Source of the DNA: Isoetes taiwanensis | Lineage: Eukaryota > Streptophyta > Lycopodiopsida > Isoetales > Isoetaceae | DNA: 64,000 bases | Reading direction: 5' to 3' | Assembly: GCA_021234155.1 (NCBI GenBank) | Contig: JAJEKV010000226.1 | Location: 436,001-500,000 of the forward strand | In this document: positions 21,428 through 32,956 of the stretch, in pieces | Layout of the letters: each line of letters opens with the position of its first letter | Numbering within the stretch: position 1 is the stretch's first letter | The notes under the pieces: generated by a model | Database searches by the model: none | What the model was told of the DNA's origin: nothing | The model's input: only the letters and a program-made list of their open reading frames with translations | Position numbers and translations under genes: made by a program

Positions 21428-24400
21428 GCTATTGGGCAGTTCAGTTATTATTCTGGTAAAGCTTTACTGATTGTAAAGCATTATAGCTTGGCCTCTACTG
21501 CTTATCGCACACATTCTTGTCCATGCGCTCAAAGCGATCCCGAACTCCCCGGCCGAAACATGCGGTTCTTATCTCTAAGGACACGGCTTCTTGGATGCTC
21601 TGGGAATCTTTGAGCGAGAAAAAATTTGGAATCTGGTAGACGAGTACAGTCATTAATTGTCAATAGTGCACTGGAGTCGGTTGTCGCCTCTTTGCATCTT
21701 GCGGGAGCTTGATTGAAGCAAATCAAGCCTTTAATAATGCTGTACATTATAGAGTTAGTGCTGTTCCACATTTCTGCAAGTAGAATATCAGATGCTATGT
21801 TAGTTTATGCAGTTAACAAGGCATTTCTTCTTTAGCAATCTCAATTGGATCATAGCCATTTTCGTCCATAATCTGCAGTGTGATTCTCTGTTATCTGCTT
21901 AATAACTGTTCTCCAAAACTACGACTCATTCTGGAATTTGGAGATGGAACAAAATGAATTATGCATTTTTACTCACAGCGGAAAATGAGAAGGAAAGAAT
22001 GGATAAGATTTTCTTGAGCTTTCAATTTGGCCTCGGGAATGCTTTGTCTATTACACGAGCATTGCTCTACCAAAATTATGGTTTATATGTATTCAACAGT
22101 CTATGCAACTATGAACGAACTTCAAAGCGCTTTGGAAACGGTGAGATAATGTACTCTACTCTTTATATTTTTGGTGGTGTTGTAAATAAGTTGTGTTTTT
22201 TATTGTTGCAACCTTATTTAATATCATGTGTATCTCAACATCTTCACGTTTCATACCATAGAAGTTTTCTAACATTTCTGCCTTCTCAGATTCTAGCAAC
22301 GATATCATTTTAGCGTCTTTTCTCATCCTCTCTGCATTAATTGCCTAAACGTTCCACTTGCGCTTAAATACTGATAGAGCAGATTTCAAAGCTCCCCAGC
22401 GCAGAAGTGGAAATGGATGGGTCAGGCTATGGAATGCCAAGGTCTGTTGCATAATCAATACCATTCCAACTACGACAATGTTTTTTCCCTTCCAATCAAC
22501 GATGCCAAGAAGTATTGAGCTGACCTTTCAACCGTCGTTCTGAAACCATACATTGTGTTGCATTGCCGATATGGCATATGTCGTTTTGTAGATCTGAGAT
22601 GGGATGACGGAAGTCTAGAGTTTAGAATCTATGGGAACACCTATGTGCACATATACATTGTGAAAGCTAATCTTTATTTATGCTGGAGATCTTGCATCAT
22701 GCTCTGTGCTTTATGTTCCAAGCTTTATGCTTTATGTATGTAATCAAAACATATTTTGGACACTTTATGACCATTTTAATCAATTTATTGGAGAATATCT
22801 CCATGTGATTGAGTCAACAATTTTACTTGAGAATAAATGGGTCTTCTAAAATTTATCAAAGGTCCTTATCTGATTAGGGTAAATTTTAAGAGCATTAACT
22901 TCTTATCACTAAATTGACATTGACTAAAGCAGTAAGAGTTCATGGCCCTCGCATTAAAGGCTAATCTCATTTGTATGAAGTCTATTTTCTTTCCTTTTCC
23001 ATACGTTCAATATATTTGGTATTTTAGTATATTTAACCCAGAAAGGACAAAGTTGGCACGCCATTAAAGGAATCATATGTATAGTAGTACGATATGTATA
23101 GAAGCACCTATCTTTAGAAGCATTGTACTTGCATGCTCCATAACCAATTGTGACGATTTTTATGAATCTAGCCTTGGGAATTTGGATCTTTATCGCCATA
23201 GAACCAACGGGCCTAGTCACTGTTCACTCTTTTATAGGCAAATTTGCGGTAAAATAACAAAGTCAAATTTAAAAAGGAAAATGGAACTTTAAGCAATCAG
23301 ATACATTTTTTTCAACCTTCACAACCTTTCCTTTCAATACGCAACACACATTGGTAAATATTTTGATTCAAATGTTGAGGAATATATTCACTGTTCATGC
23401 AACATTTGACAGAACCATTGTAGATTCAACATTTGACAGAACCATTGTAGATTCGTTGACCTGAATACATCAAAATAAGCTTCAAATCTGTTGGCGACTT
23501 TGATTACCAGGCACCATTCCCAATCATCCTTCAGTTCATTGGTTTGCTCCTCTGTATAGAATTCTGCATTCTTAATGTCAACGGGCCACTGAGATTGTAC
23601 TTTCTAATAACATCGTCCATGGCTTAATGTGGTTGGACCATAGTAGCATGTCCAAAAGCAAAATTTTCATATGGGTTTAGTGCTTGTATTTATTCAGTGT
23701 AAATAACCTAGGCAGAACTCACAAAATTTTTACCCTAGGTTACTTGTTCACATTCACACTTCATCATTCATAGTCTATAGCATGTATGCCTTTATGTATT
23801 CACTGTGTACAGCTCAGATATCCAACCTTTGTACGTGTCTGAATTTAATCTCCCCATTGACTGCAAAACCTGTTAATATAACATGAATTTTTCTTTCAAA
23901 ATTCTATCATAATTCATGCAAAAATGACCCTTTTATGGTTCCAATAGCAAGCCTAATTGGCTTTAGATCTATCTTTGGTTCATGTGTAGCCTTAGATTTA
24001 TGCATAGTTATGCACACTAGATTATACCATCACAAGTTTATGCAGTATACTACATCACAAGTTTATGCAGTAACTTATATAATGCCTGTCATTGTGCATG
24101 TCTTCCTGAATTTGCCAGCGCATGTCCACTGGTTTGACATAAGAAACATAGCATTAACATATTAAAAAGGATCCAAGACTTACATTTTTTTTTATGAACA
24201 AGGATCTGTACAAATAGTTATGCTTTGAAAATAAACCTGCTATAACAAACAATGGCACCGTAATGGATCCAACTGATGCAAGTGAATTGTGCAAGAAGAT
24301 GAATGTGGCAAACCAGATCCCTATCCAGGGAGACCAAGAGGTGTCAAAAATTTCTGAAATACAAGCTTGAATCAATCTCAACATAATGCACAAGCCTCAC

Positions 24401-24698
24401 AAAACAATCCTCTAATGACTGAAATATCTCTGCAGCAGATTCTATGAATGAAGTGGATTTAAACACAAAAATAACGTACCCTTTTCTTGTTTGATGATTT
24501 CAGCCATGTTAATTTCACCTTTCTATCTGCTTCGTTGACTGCAGTAACTATAGCATACCAAAGAACCATCATATGAACTTAAATGAGGAGCAATGCCATG
24601 TTTTTTGCTTGAAGCGCAACCACGTCACCTTCTAAAGGCCAAACTGGAATGTTCCCAACTTTATGTAACTGTAAAAGTCTCTCACGGTAGTTTCTTGG
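21428..24698. other. No gene seen
   Basis: Frames such as 21954-22313 (+) and 22954-23220 (-) resemble nothing known. Small local duplications occur, for example a 27-base unit doubled at about 23398-23455 and a CACAAGTTTATGCAGTA pair at about 24027-24075. The right part may include the 3' flank of the CACTA element. Confidence 0.5.
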
Positions 24699-27600
24699 TC
24701 ATAGTTTCAAACTTAATAGTCCTCTTATCTCATTGCCTTCCCTTAGTAAAAGCATGCATACCTCTCGAAGAATGTGCCGGACAGGCAAGATTGATTCATG
24801 GTCAAAAGGCTCCATTCCTTCTGCTAGGATAGGCATCCCACTTGACTCGTCAAGTTGGATTCCATCTGCCATATAACAATATCTATAATAGTCAGCTGCA
24901 AAGAAAACATTGGTTTCAAGCCCCTGTTTATAGGTAAAAACATACCTCATCTTCCCATACCTTACATTTTCATTGCAGACTACCATCGTGTCACCCCTTC
25001 TAAAGATTGATCCCTTGAGCATAATTGCCCGATATTCTAAAACTTCACTTTTTGGCAATTCTGACAAATTGTAAGCATTTTTCAATGCAATTGCCTCTTC
25101 TTGTATGCACTCTCTTTTCTCCCCATATCCTATGAGTACACCTTTTTTTGAAATTGATTCTCTCCAATCAGTCATTCCATATCTCCTGTAAGCAGCCCAC
25201 ATATCCATAGCCGTGGTCTGAGACTTTGCACAAAGAACACCTGTAGACATATTATTTTGCTCAACATGACTTAATACTGCTTTAAACCATGCATCAGCAT
25301 GTTCGTAAGGCAACATTCCATCACTATCTAATGCCTTCATACGATAGATTTTAGAAAATAGAAGGTGGTTTTCGACCCGAGCATAAGTCAACTCCATTTC
25401 TTTCTTGTTTGTCGGCATCTCTATTAACCTACCAAAGGTGCTTTCAAAGAAGTAGCACCAAGTTGTATCTGGTGGACCAATCACCTCAATATCATCTAAA
25501 ATATAGCATTCCCCTGCCATGTGCTCCAAGGGAGCTGCATTTGGTCCTGAAAGTTCATTCCAACATAAACGCCAAGATTGCAGCAAGGCCTTTGCCACCT
25601 CTACAGTTCTTGTGGACCAGCCATTAGTTCTTGCATAATCGTAAAATTATCTGTGTCAAATCTGTTGCAATTTGGGAGATTGCAAACTCTATATCACTAA
25701 CCAAATCTGAAGCCACATAATCTGCATACCACTGACAATAAACTTGATGTTCTTGAGCTTTGAAAAAACCAAATCATCGGAATGGATCCTTTGGATACCG
25801 ACCAGATTTCATGCGATGAGTTCTTGCACAAATCATCATCTCTAGCCTATCCATTGCAATCTTTTCGTTCCCTGCTGCTTTAATCTTATAAAAAATCCTC
25901 TTATTAGATTTGCATAAGAGATTTAAAGCTACGGTGTGCATAGAATCCACTATGGAATGATGAAGTAGATCAAATCCATACAAATGATACAATTGTAAGA
26001 ACATACTACTGCCCCGAACACCTGTATCCCGAGCTGCATTAGGGACACCATCCTTCAGTTTTTCAATGGCACCAAGAACATGATCCATTGTTTTTCTCTC
26101 ACTTGGAAGACGTGTTTTCTTCAACAAATCTACATAATAATACCTACCATCTGGGGCAATAGGCAATACAAGATCACAACGTCTACATGGAACCTTTCCT
26201 CCTACATAAAATTAAAGAAAGTCTGAAAATTAGTAAGATAAAACATCCAAAATCGGGAAATCAGCAAGTGCATACTTTAAATAGTGGGATATTCTCACCT
26301 GAAGATAGCTTTAGAATCTCACATTGAGCTGGATGATCTGTTGTAATGGCATATAATATGCATCGTTGGTAGAAAACTTGCTGCAATCCGAGATTTATAG
26401 CATTGCCATCAAGTGCATGATTTACTCTCTTCCCCGTCATGAAAAGGTCAAGCAACTCCGCCACAAGTGGTTCCAAGAATGGATCTAGGCTGTCAGTTCC
26501 AGGTATGATGCTCTCTTTAAGGATAAAGAGTACAGGAAAAGTAAGTTCCTTCATTGCTCGCCCCTCGTCTCTACCACCATTTAGAGCAACAAGGTGGATG
26601 ACCCCGCTGCTCCTTATTGTGCTTCTAGTTGATTGAAAGCCATCCCAATGCAATAATAAGGCTAAATTACGAGGATCACCATAAGTATCAGTTCTTTGAT
26701 ATTTTTCTTGCCTTAAACATTGAGGGCATGTTACAACATAAGAATTATTTGAGCTGTCAAACTCTCCTTTCAAGAAACATTCATCCCTTTCCGTCAATGG
26801 CCAAGTTTTCATGATATTCTGACAATGCTTACAAATAATTGGCAATTCCCACTTCAAATCTGGATTTCAAAAATATTGCAGTTCTCTCCATCTCCTTGCA
26901 TGCCAACATTCTCTAATTATAGCCGATCTTTCATCAACTTGTTTGCCCAACCAACTGTCTCGTTGACGCCAATGCTCAAGATCGCTATATGCTATGGATT
27001 TACTTGAGCACCTCAGCTTCATAAGATTCCAAATGGGATTGTACAAAAACACCAAAGCATCCTTTCGAGTTTTGCCACAAATCGTACAAGTTTCATGCTC
27101 AAGACATTTCAAAGATTTTTGTAAAGTGCCATCCCTCTTTCTCTTACACATGCAAGTCAAAATGGCACCATCTGTTATAGTCCTAAATCTGTAAGTGGGC
27201 TCATCTTGGTTATGTATGCAAATGGCGTGCCTCTCTAATCTTGGAAGACCCATTGACTGGTACAAATTTTTCATGCATTTGAAACTTGTTGGCACCTTAA
27301 ATCCATTTACCATCCCGTTCCAAGAGCCTCTATCAGCAATTATAGATGCTAAGCATTTCCTACATTTACCTTGGAAAAGCAAACTTAGCAAGTCATCTTG
27401 AAGCTTTTTAGATGCACTATGCAAATCCAAATATCCCTGAAGTTCTAGCAAACATTCAAGCAGCTGCTGATCTAACCCTGCAGTATCCATTTGATGGCTT
27501 TCCTCACCACACGCAGAGTTTGGCTCATTTCCTCTAGGAATTTTATCATGTTCACAAAACTTGTCGAATGTATCGTCACATGAATCCATAGAACCTGGTA

Positions 27601-28083
27601 ACAACTCACCATGTAAATCAGCGCATTCTTGCAATGGCTCATCATGTCCAGAGTAGGGCTCGTCATGTCTGTCAAATTGTGTTCAAGTAGTTGACTAGGT
27701 CCGGCGCCATCAACTGGCTTTCTTTGCATTTATCGAACCGCTAAATTTGTTTGAAATGTATATCCGAGTTTATTAGAAGGCAGATGCTCCTGCAAATCTG
27801 TCAAAGAAATGTTTTGCATATTCGTCTTGACACTTTTAAGATGTTTCATGTAACCAAAATTGCTAAATGGCACACCATTCGGGCATTTACTAATGCAAAT
27901 ATCACATGAACATGTTATAGCACCACCACGTTCTATCCTTCTACTTAATTTCTTTCCAAGGTACTTCGTACACTTATTATTATGAAACCGGTACCTTTGC
28001 CTACTAAGCAAGCAACCATCTGGTTTAATTTTACTGCAAACAACACACTTGCATATAAGTTTAGGTAAGTGACGATCTCCCAT
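24699..28083 (-). mobile_element. CACTA/EnSpm transposon, Tnp2-type transposase (decayed)
   Basis: Starts with ATG at 28083. The N-terminus has paired cysteine motifs (CKCVVCSK, CSCDICISKC). The core (26857-26261) carries LLLHWDGFQ, where Tnp2 proteins have the first catalytic Asp (SSDGFNPF), and SIIPGTDSLDPFLEPLVAEL, matching the Tnp2 hallmark LIPGPK..ND.DVYLQPLIDEL. A GT donor near 26300 leads to an acceptor near 26204 and the next exon: KVPCRRCDLVLP, GVRGSSMFLQLY and VDSMHTVALNLL (DPMH-like box). The last piece (25598-24699) has WCYFFESTFGRLIEMPTNKKEME, like the FERxNG...PTN segment, and ends ILPVRHILREVCMLL. Two in-frame TGA codons (about 26867 and 25774) and at least one frameshift near 25620 disable it. 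Terminal CACTA repeats were not found. Confidence 0.8.
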
Positions 28084-28149
28084 GCTTGATTATGTCGCGA
28101 TAAAGCAGCACAATCTGCTTGCACAGATCAAGTTCACTCACAGGTTGTA

Positions 28150-28555
28150 TTAGTTGAGATGCACTGCCAAATGAAGTAGAAGCTTTGCATCTATCTCTGA
28201 AAACCAGTAAATGCATTTAAATCAGTAATAACTCTATCTCTTTTGTAGGTGAATGCACCATAAAATGTCTGTTGAGATGCATTGTCAAATGAAGTAGAAG
28301 TTTTTCATCTATCTCTGAAAATCAGTAAATGCATTTATGTCAGTACTCAAAAGCAATGCACAGAGTGGAAACTCTATCTCTTTTGCAAGTGAATGCACAT
28401 AAAATGTCTGTTGAGATGCACTGCCAAATGAAGCAGAAATTTTGCATCTATCTTTGAAAATCAATAAATGCATTTAAATAAGTAATCAAAAGTAATGTGC
28501 AGACTGGAAACTCTATCTCTTTTTTGGTGAATACACATAAAATGTCTGCATGTTC
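28150..28555. repeat. Subterminal tandem repeats of the CACTA element
   Basis: Three units of roughly 120-140 bases start near 28157, 28270 and 28408. Each has GTTGAGATGCAYTG, CCAAATGAAG and TTTGCATCTATCTYTGAAAA, followed by AACTCTATCTCTTTT. The position just 5' of the transposase start and the unit size fit the subterminal repetitive region where CACTA transposases bind. Confidence 0.6.
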
Positions 28556-29700
28556 TTTTGATAATTGAGGATGGCCGCATTGATGGATCAGCTGAAAAGC
28601 TGTCTCTTATGTCTGGCCTTCCAATAATGAGTACTAACTACAGTAATGCATCTATTATATCTACTTGGGCACAAAAGTGTTAATCAACAACTTAAAGCAG
28701 AGCAGACCAAAAAAATACCTGTGAATCAGTGATTACAAGCAGATGGGTGGTAGGTTACCACGAGCATGGTTCATCTGCATTCCTCGAGCCCTAATCCAGC
28801 ATATCCGATGTGTTCGATGCCCTAATCCGGCTTGTTCGATGTCCGACAAGAAAAAAAAAAAAATAAATAAAAATAAAATAAAATCCAATACTTAATGACC
28901 TTACGAAATAATTCAATAGTGAATTATTGGCACCATGAAATCCTAAGAATAGCAAGTGACGTCAATATGACTTCCACAAATTTTTTGAGCTCTTTTGTTG
29001 TCTACACCATGCACGAGAGGGCGACAATGCTATAACCCTTTGCAGTAATATTGTAGTTTGTGATGCAAGTCTTTGTAAGTTAATACTGGGTTATGGGTAG
29101 GTTTGGTAATTGTTAGGTTTCCAAAATGTGAGTAATCATAGACATGCTGTATCCTGCCTTATGAGTGATTTGAAAGTGTGTGAAGAAATCAAGTAATACT
29201 TATCTCAATTAACTTCACATATATTAGTGCAAGCATATATCTAAAAAAAAAACTATTCTATTCTATTCTATTCTATTCTATTCTATTCTACATTCCAATA
29301 AGTTTCAAAGAACCATGATAATAACATAACATGTATGCCCTGTGCTGAAATGCAGCAGGGGCTATTTTCAGCTACTGCTTTCTTTCCTCCCCACAACATG
29401 CCTTAGATTTGGATGTCGCGAAAGCGGAGGCGCATGAAACGGGGCTAATATTTTTTCGCTTTCAACACTGGACGAAGAAGTTTTCAGCTGGCCCAACGAC
29501 ACTTGCCCATGTGAATTCCCTAGTAGAGGGAATGTAAAGTCGAGGAAGATAAAGGCGATGAATGGAGAGAATAATGTTGAGTCATTGTTGGTAGATTGGT
29601 GATACTTTATGTTGAGAAAGTGGCACGTTCGTAGCACATGTGTGCCTACCCCAGGCGCTAACCATGAAATTTGCCGCCTACACCACGATTCCACCAATCA
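28556..29700. other. No gene seen; simple repeats
   Basis: Contains an A-rich tract near 28848-28885 and a (CTATT)n microsatellite at about 29250-29290. No reading frame looks coding. The right end is the upstream region of the cytochrome b561 gene. Confidence 0.5.
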
Positions 29701-29740
29701 AACCGAGTGGCCGGCACCATCTGGGCTCTCAATATTACAC

Positions 29741-29747
29741 TATATAT
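29741..29747 (+). promoter_or_regulatory. Candidate TATA box of the cytochrome b561 gene
   Basis: TATATAT sits 42 bases before the ATG, with a CCAATCAAA motif at about 29694. The spacing implies a very short leader. Confidence 0.45.
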
Positions 29748-29788
29748 TTTGAAACGAACTCTTGATGCCACTCACACACACAAGGAAA

Positions 29789-30753
29789 ATGGGGCCTGTT
29801 GCCTTCATTGTGCTCATCGGAATGGCAGCATTGGCAAACGCAGCGGATCTGAAATCAGAAGACGAATCTGAAATGTTTGGAGGCGGATACAGCGCCCATG
29901 GCTGGCTCATGTGGTCTGCATTTGGCGTCCTCTTCCCCGCCGGAATTATGATGGCCAAGTTTGGCAAAACTGCCCTCTCTAAGAACTGGTTCCTCTTCCA
30001 CAGGCTGCTGCAGGCAAGCTTTAACTTCCATTCTCTGATTTGCCTATATTTTTAGAACGCCTGATACTTAATCTGCATTTGTGATCTGTACAGATATTGG
30101 CAATTGTATGCGCCACAGTGGGTGCAGTTCTAGCCTTTACTGCCAACTCGGAAACTGCAGGAGAAAGCCTGTTTCATGTGCCTCTGGGTTTTGTGGTAGT
30201 TGGAATTACATGGGCAGTTCTGCTGCTTGGATTCATAAGGCCCCACAAGTAAGAAAAATGAATTTTGTATGAACTATGAACAGCAAATTCTAGTCTAACT
30301 TAGATCTTCACGACTGATTAAACGACGTTAATATTCAATTCAAATCTTTCAGGGGTGCTTCTGTATGAACAGCAAATTCTAGTCTAGATCTTCACTACTG
30401 ATTAAAATTCAATTCAAATCTTTCAGGGGTGCTTCTTGGCGGCCCAAGTGGTACTTTTTACATTGGATACTGGGAACAGGGGCTGTGGCATTAGGATGGA
30501 TCAACCTGTACCAGGGCCTTAACCTCATAGCTGCAAAGACTGTAAGCCAATTACATCTTGTATGCTCTCCCTTTTTTTTTATTCATATGCTAACTCAATG
30601 TGGAAGTGGGCAATGCAGTTCTTGTATGTGGCTTTGACAATTCAAGTGGCTGTTATCGGGGTTGCATATATGATATTGGATCGCTGGTCATACTGTTTGA
30701 GTCAGGCCCAGCCTCCTTCCGACCCATTAACCAAGATCCCTGTCGGTGTTTAA
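29789..30753 (+). CDS. Cytochrome b561 domain protein, four exons
   Basis: A transmembrane di-heme b-type cytochrome that moves electrons across a membrane, in plants usually from ascorbate. Exons: 29789-30013, 30094-30248, 30427-30541, 30619-30753; joined they give 209 aa with phase kept throughout. Residues 1-19 look like a signal peptide (ending ANA), then an acidic linker, then five hydrophobic spans. The four conserved histidines are present: H37 (HGWLMW), H71 (FHRLLQ), H103 (FHVPLGF) and H139 (LHWILG), and the family's FIRP and final DRWSYC motifs are seen. There is no DOMON domain, so it belongs to the short plant group with only the b561 core. Intron 1 has a GC donor (CAG/GCAAGC); intron 2 contains a duplicated acceptor. 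Start chosen at the ATG that begins the signal peptide; an upstream in-frame ATG at 29762 would put a basic stretch ahead of it. Confidence 0.9.
30279..30437 (+). repeat. Tandem duplication spanning the intron 2 acceptor
   Basis: A unit of about 74-87 bases, from ATGAACAGCAAATTCTAGTC to TTTCAGGGGTGCTTCT, is present twice with small differences. Both copies hold the branch region, the TTTCAG acceptor (exon edge at 30353 or 30427) and the first bases of exon 3. Only the downstream acceptor restores the conserved WRPKWYFLHW sequence; the upstream one reads K-G-A-S-V then stop. Confidence 0.85.
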
Positions 30754-31480
30754 CCCATTCTTTCAATTTCAACATTAATTTCACACTTGATATCTTAACC
30801 CTTAGAAAAGTTCTTTCACCTCCATTCCAAGTGGTGTGGACTTCCCTCAATAATATAGCGCATTCTCTTCATGTACCTCGCCTTTTCCTCACATATAGTA
30901 AATGTCTTTGTTTATAAGAGCACACTAATAGGCTTGCAATAGTCTTAATGTGCTCTTCCTGTATTAGGTCCACAACCATTTGGTTTTCGTGGACAATAAA
31001 GATCAATTTAGTTTAGTTTATTGTAAGAAAATCAATTTTTTTTCCTTTGATAAATAAATCGTTGTAACATTATAATCTAGAATGTGGACAATTTCAAGTT
31101 TAATGTGGAGGACAAATAAAATTGCAAGTATAATTGAACCTAAGAAACATTATAATCTACTAGAATATGGGCAATTCCAAGTAAAATTGGAACGTGGTGG
31201 AAAAAATAAAATTGCAAGTATAATTGAACCTAAGATCTGAAGTAAAAATGGAATTAGAAAGGTAGAACTATAGATGGAAGTGAATTAATAAGGAGCTATC
31301 TCATACACGTGCTTATTGTTTGTCATGTCTATGTTAAGTTCATTTTGGTTTATGCCTTTGCATCCCATGAATACATTCAAATATAAGGTAAAGCAATAGC
31401 AAAAATACGAACACTTCCAAATTCAATGGGTATACACCTATTGAATATCTTACTTATATAAATAATATTATCATGTTCAT
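30754..31480. other. b561 3' flank and AT-rich spacer
   Basis: No gene is seen. It includes a LINE-type 3' end at about 30975-31022: TTTTCGTGGACAATAAAGAT followed by TTTAG repeats, like the tails near 52435 and 53690. A block around AAAATTGCAAGTATAATTGA is repeated at about 31118 and 31208. Confidence 0.5.
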
Positions 31481-31539
31481 GTCATCTATAAGTTGACAAC
31501 AATCTATTGGGATGCCTTGCTTGGGATTTTAGTGTGTGC

Positions 31540-31725
31540 TTTGATTTTTGGGTTGCCCCTAAGGGGGCAAACCCTTGTTTATGTGGGTTTATGGCATATG
31601 CCATGTATATGCCAGTATATACGCGGAATATACCTATGACTGCTAAAAACCCATTATGGGCTGTAAACTGGCGGTGGCTTCTGAACTGGACAACCACTCT
31701 CGAAACCGGCTCACCGGAGAGGCTT
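31540..31725 (+). repeat. Dispersed repeat family R1, copy 2
   Basis: Same blocks as copy 1: GGGTTGCCCCTAAGGGGGC, TATGCCAGTATATAC, then CTCTCGAAACCGGCTCACC. It ends near the start of an unassigned stretch that leads to the CAMTA relic. Confidence 0.7.
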
Positions 31726-32956
31726 CTTTCCTCATTTTCTTATTTGTAATCGTCAAGGGCGTGGCAGGCATTTTCCTCTGGCTTCCAAGATCGTGGCAGG
31801 TATTTACTCTGCCTTCCATGATTTGCTTAGCTGGGAATCGAAGGAGAGCTCCCTTTGGCATTGTGAGTATTGTGCTGCCTCAGAGTTCGATCAGTTGAAT
31901 GAATGGATTCTACAAAAGGGACCCTCTGTTTTCTGTTCTTCTGCAATACTTGGAGATAATATTTGCACTCTGAGAATATTTCTAAACGTTGCTAGCATGC
32001 TCACATCCCAGAGTAGGTCGCAGAGGATCTGGAAGCTGAGGATTTGGAGAAAAGGTTGGGGACAAACATAGCAGTCACAAACTACCTGGACAAAGTGGAA
32101 CAAGTTAGTTACGTTCAATTTCACTTATTTTATCTACTGCATTATGCTAAATTTTCTATCCCAATGCATGGTGCAAAATGCAAATTAAGTTGGGAAGGAA
32201 TATATTAAACCGTTCAATTCAAGCACAACCCAGCAAATTATGCTCATGGCATAACTTAGGGCAACGCTCAACGCAGAACTCTCAAACCAAAAGGCATAAT
32301 TATATCTTATGCTATACCTGTAATGTGAGGAAGGGGGACTATCCAGAATATCCAATTGCTCCTGCAAATTTGTTATACCCACCTCCAGCAAATTCCTTAT
32401 ATTTGCAGATAATAGGATATCCTCATGTTAGTGGAAATTATCCTGCTGTTTCTGCAGGAACACAATCAATTCAACCTCCAGTCATAAATCACCAAGACTC
32501 AGGCTTGCGGCTCAGGCATCCAAGGACCACTGATACGAAGGAACATAAATGTACATAATCAATCCTTTATGTATGATGCACTAGCTGCTGAAACTTCAAA
32601 TGATGTGCAGATGAATGGTTATATGACAAGGAGCTAGCAAAAGGCTGCTGGAAATTCATGGCCAAATTGAATATTTCATTTTGTATGATTTCTGTTCTGC
32701 ATTTTATTCCGGATATGCTTGAAGCTGCTTGCCAAAAAGGCTATCCTGGAGCCTGCCAAAGGGAATAGTCGTTTAATCTCCACCTGTCAATATATTGATG
32801 GAAGTACTTCCACACCATCATAGATTTCTTAGCTCCCTCGAGCTTTGCTTGTACAACCTGATCCTTAGCAGGACTATGGTTGTAGCTCAACTGTTTTCTT
32901 TTTATTTTATCAATGTGTAAATGAGAAAGCTCTTTTATGAAACCATAGTGCAGACT
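31726..32956 (+). other. Unassigned stretch upstream of the CAMTA relic
   Basis: Short open pieces occur at 31793-32071 and 32178-32558. One reads EDLEKRLGTNIAVTNYLDKVEQ-like up to a GT donor near 32102, and another is rich in Pro/Tyr. They could be 5' exons of the CAMTA copy or another gene's debris. No CG-1 domain is visible. Confidence 0.3.

Noticed and set aside
24000-28930. CACTA termini (CACTAG near 24012, AATAGTG near 28916)
   Set aside because: The two ends do not pair beyond the first five bases and no 3-bp target duplication was found, so element borders are left undefined.
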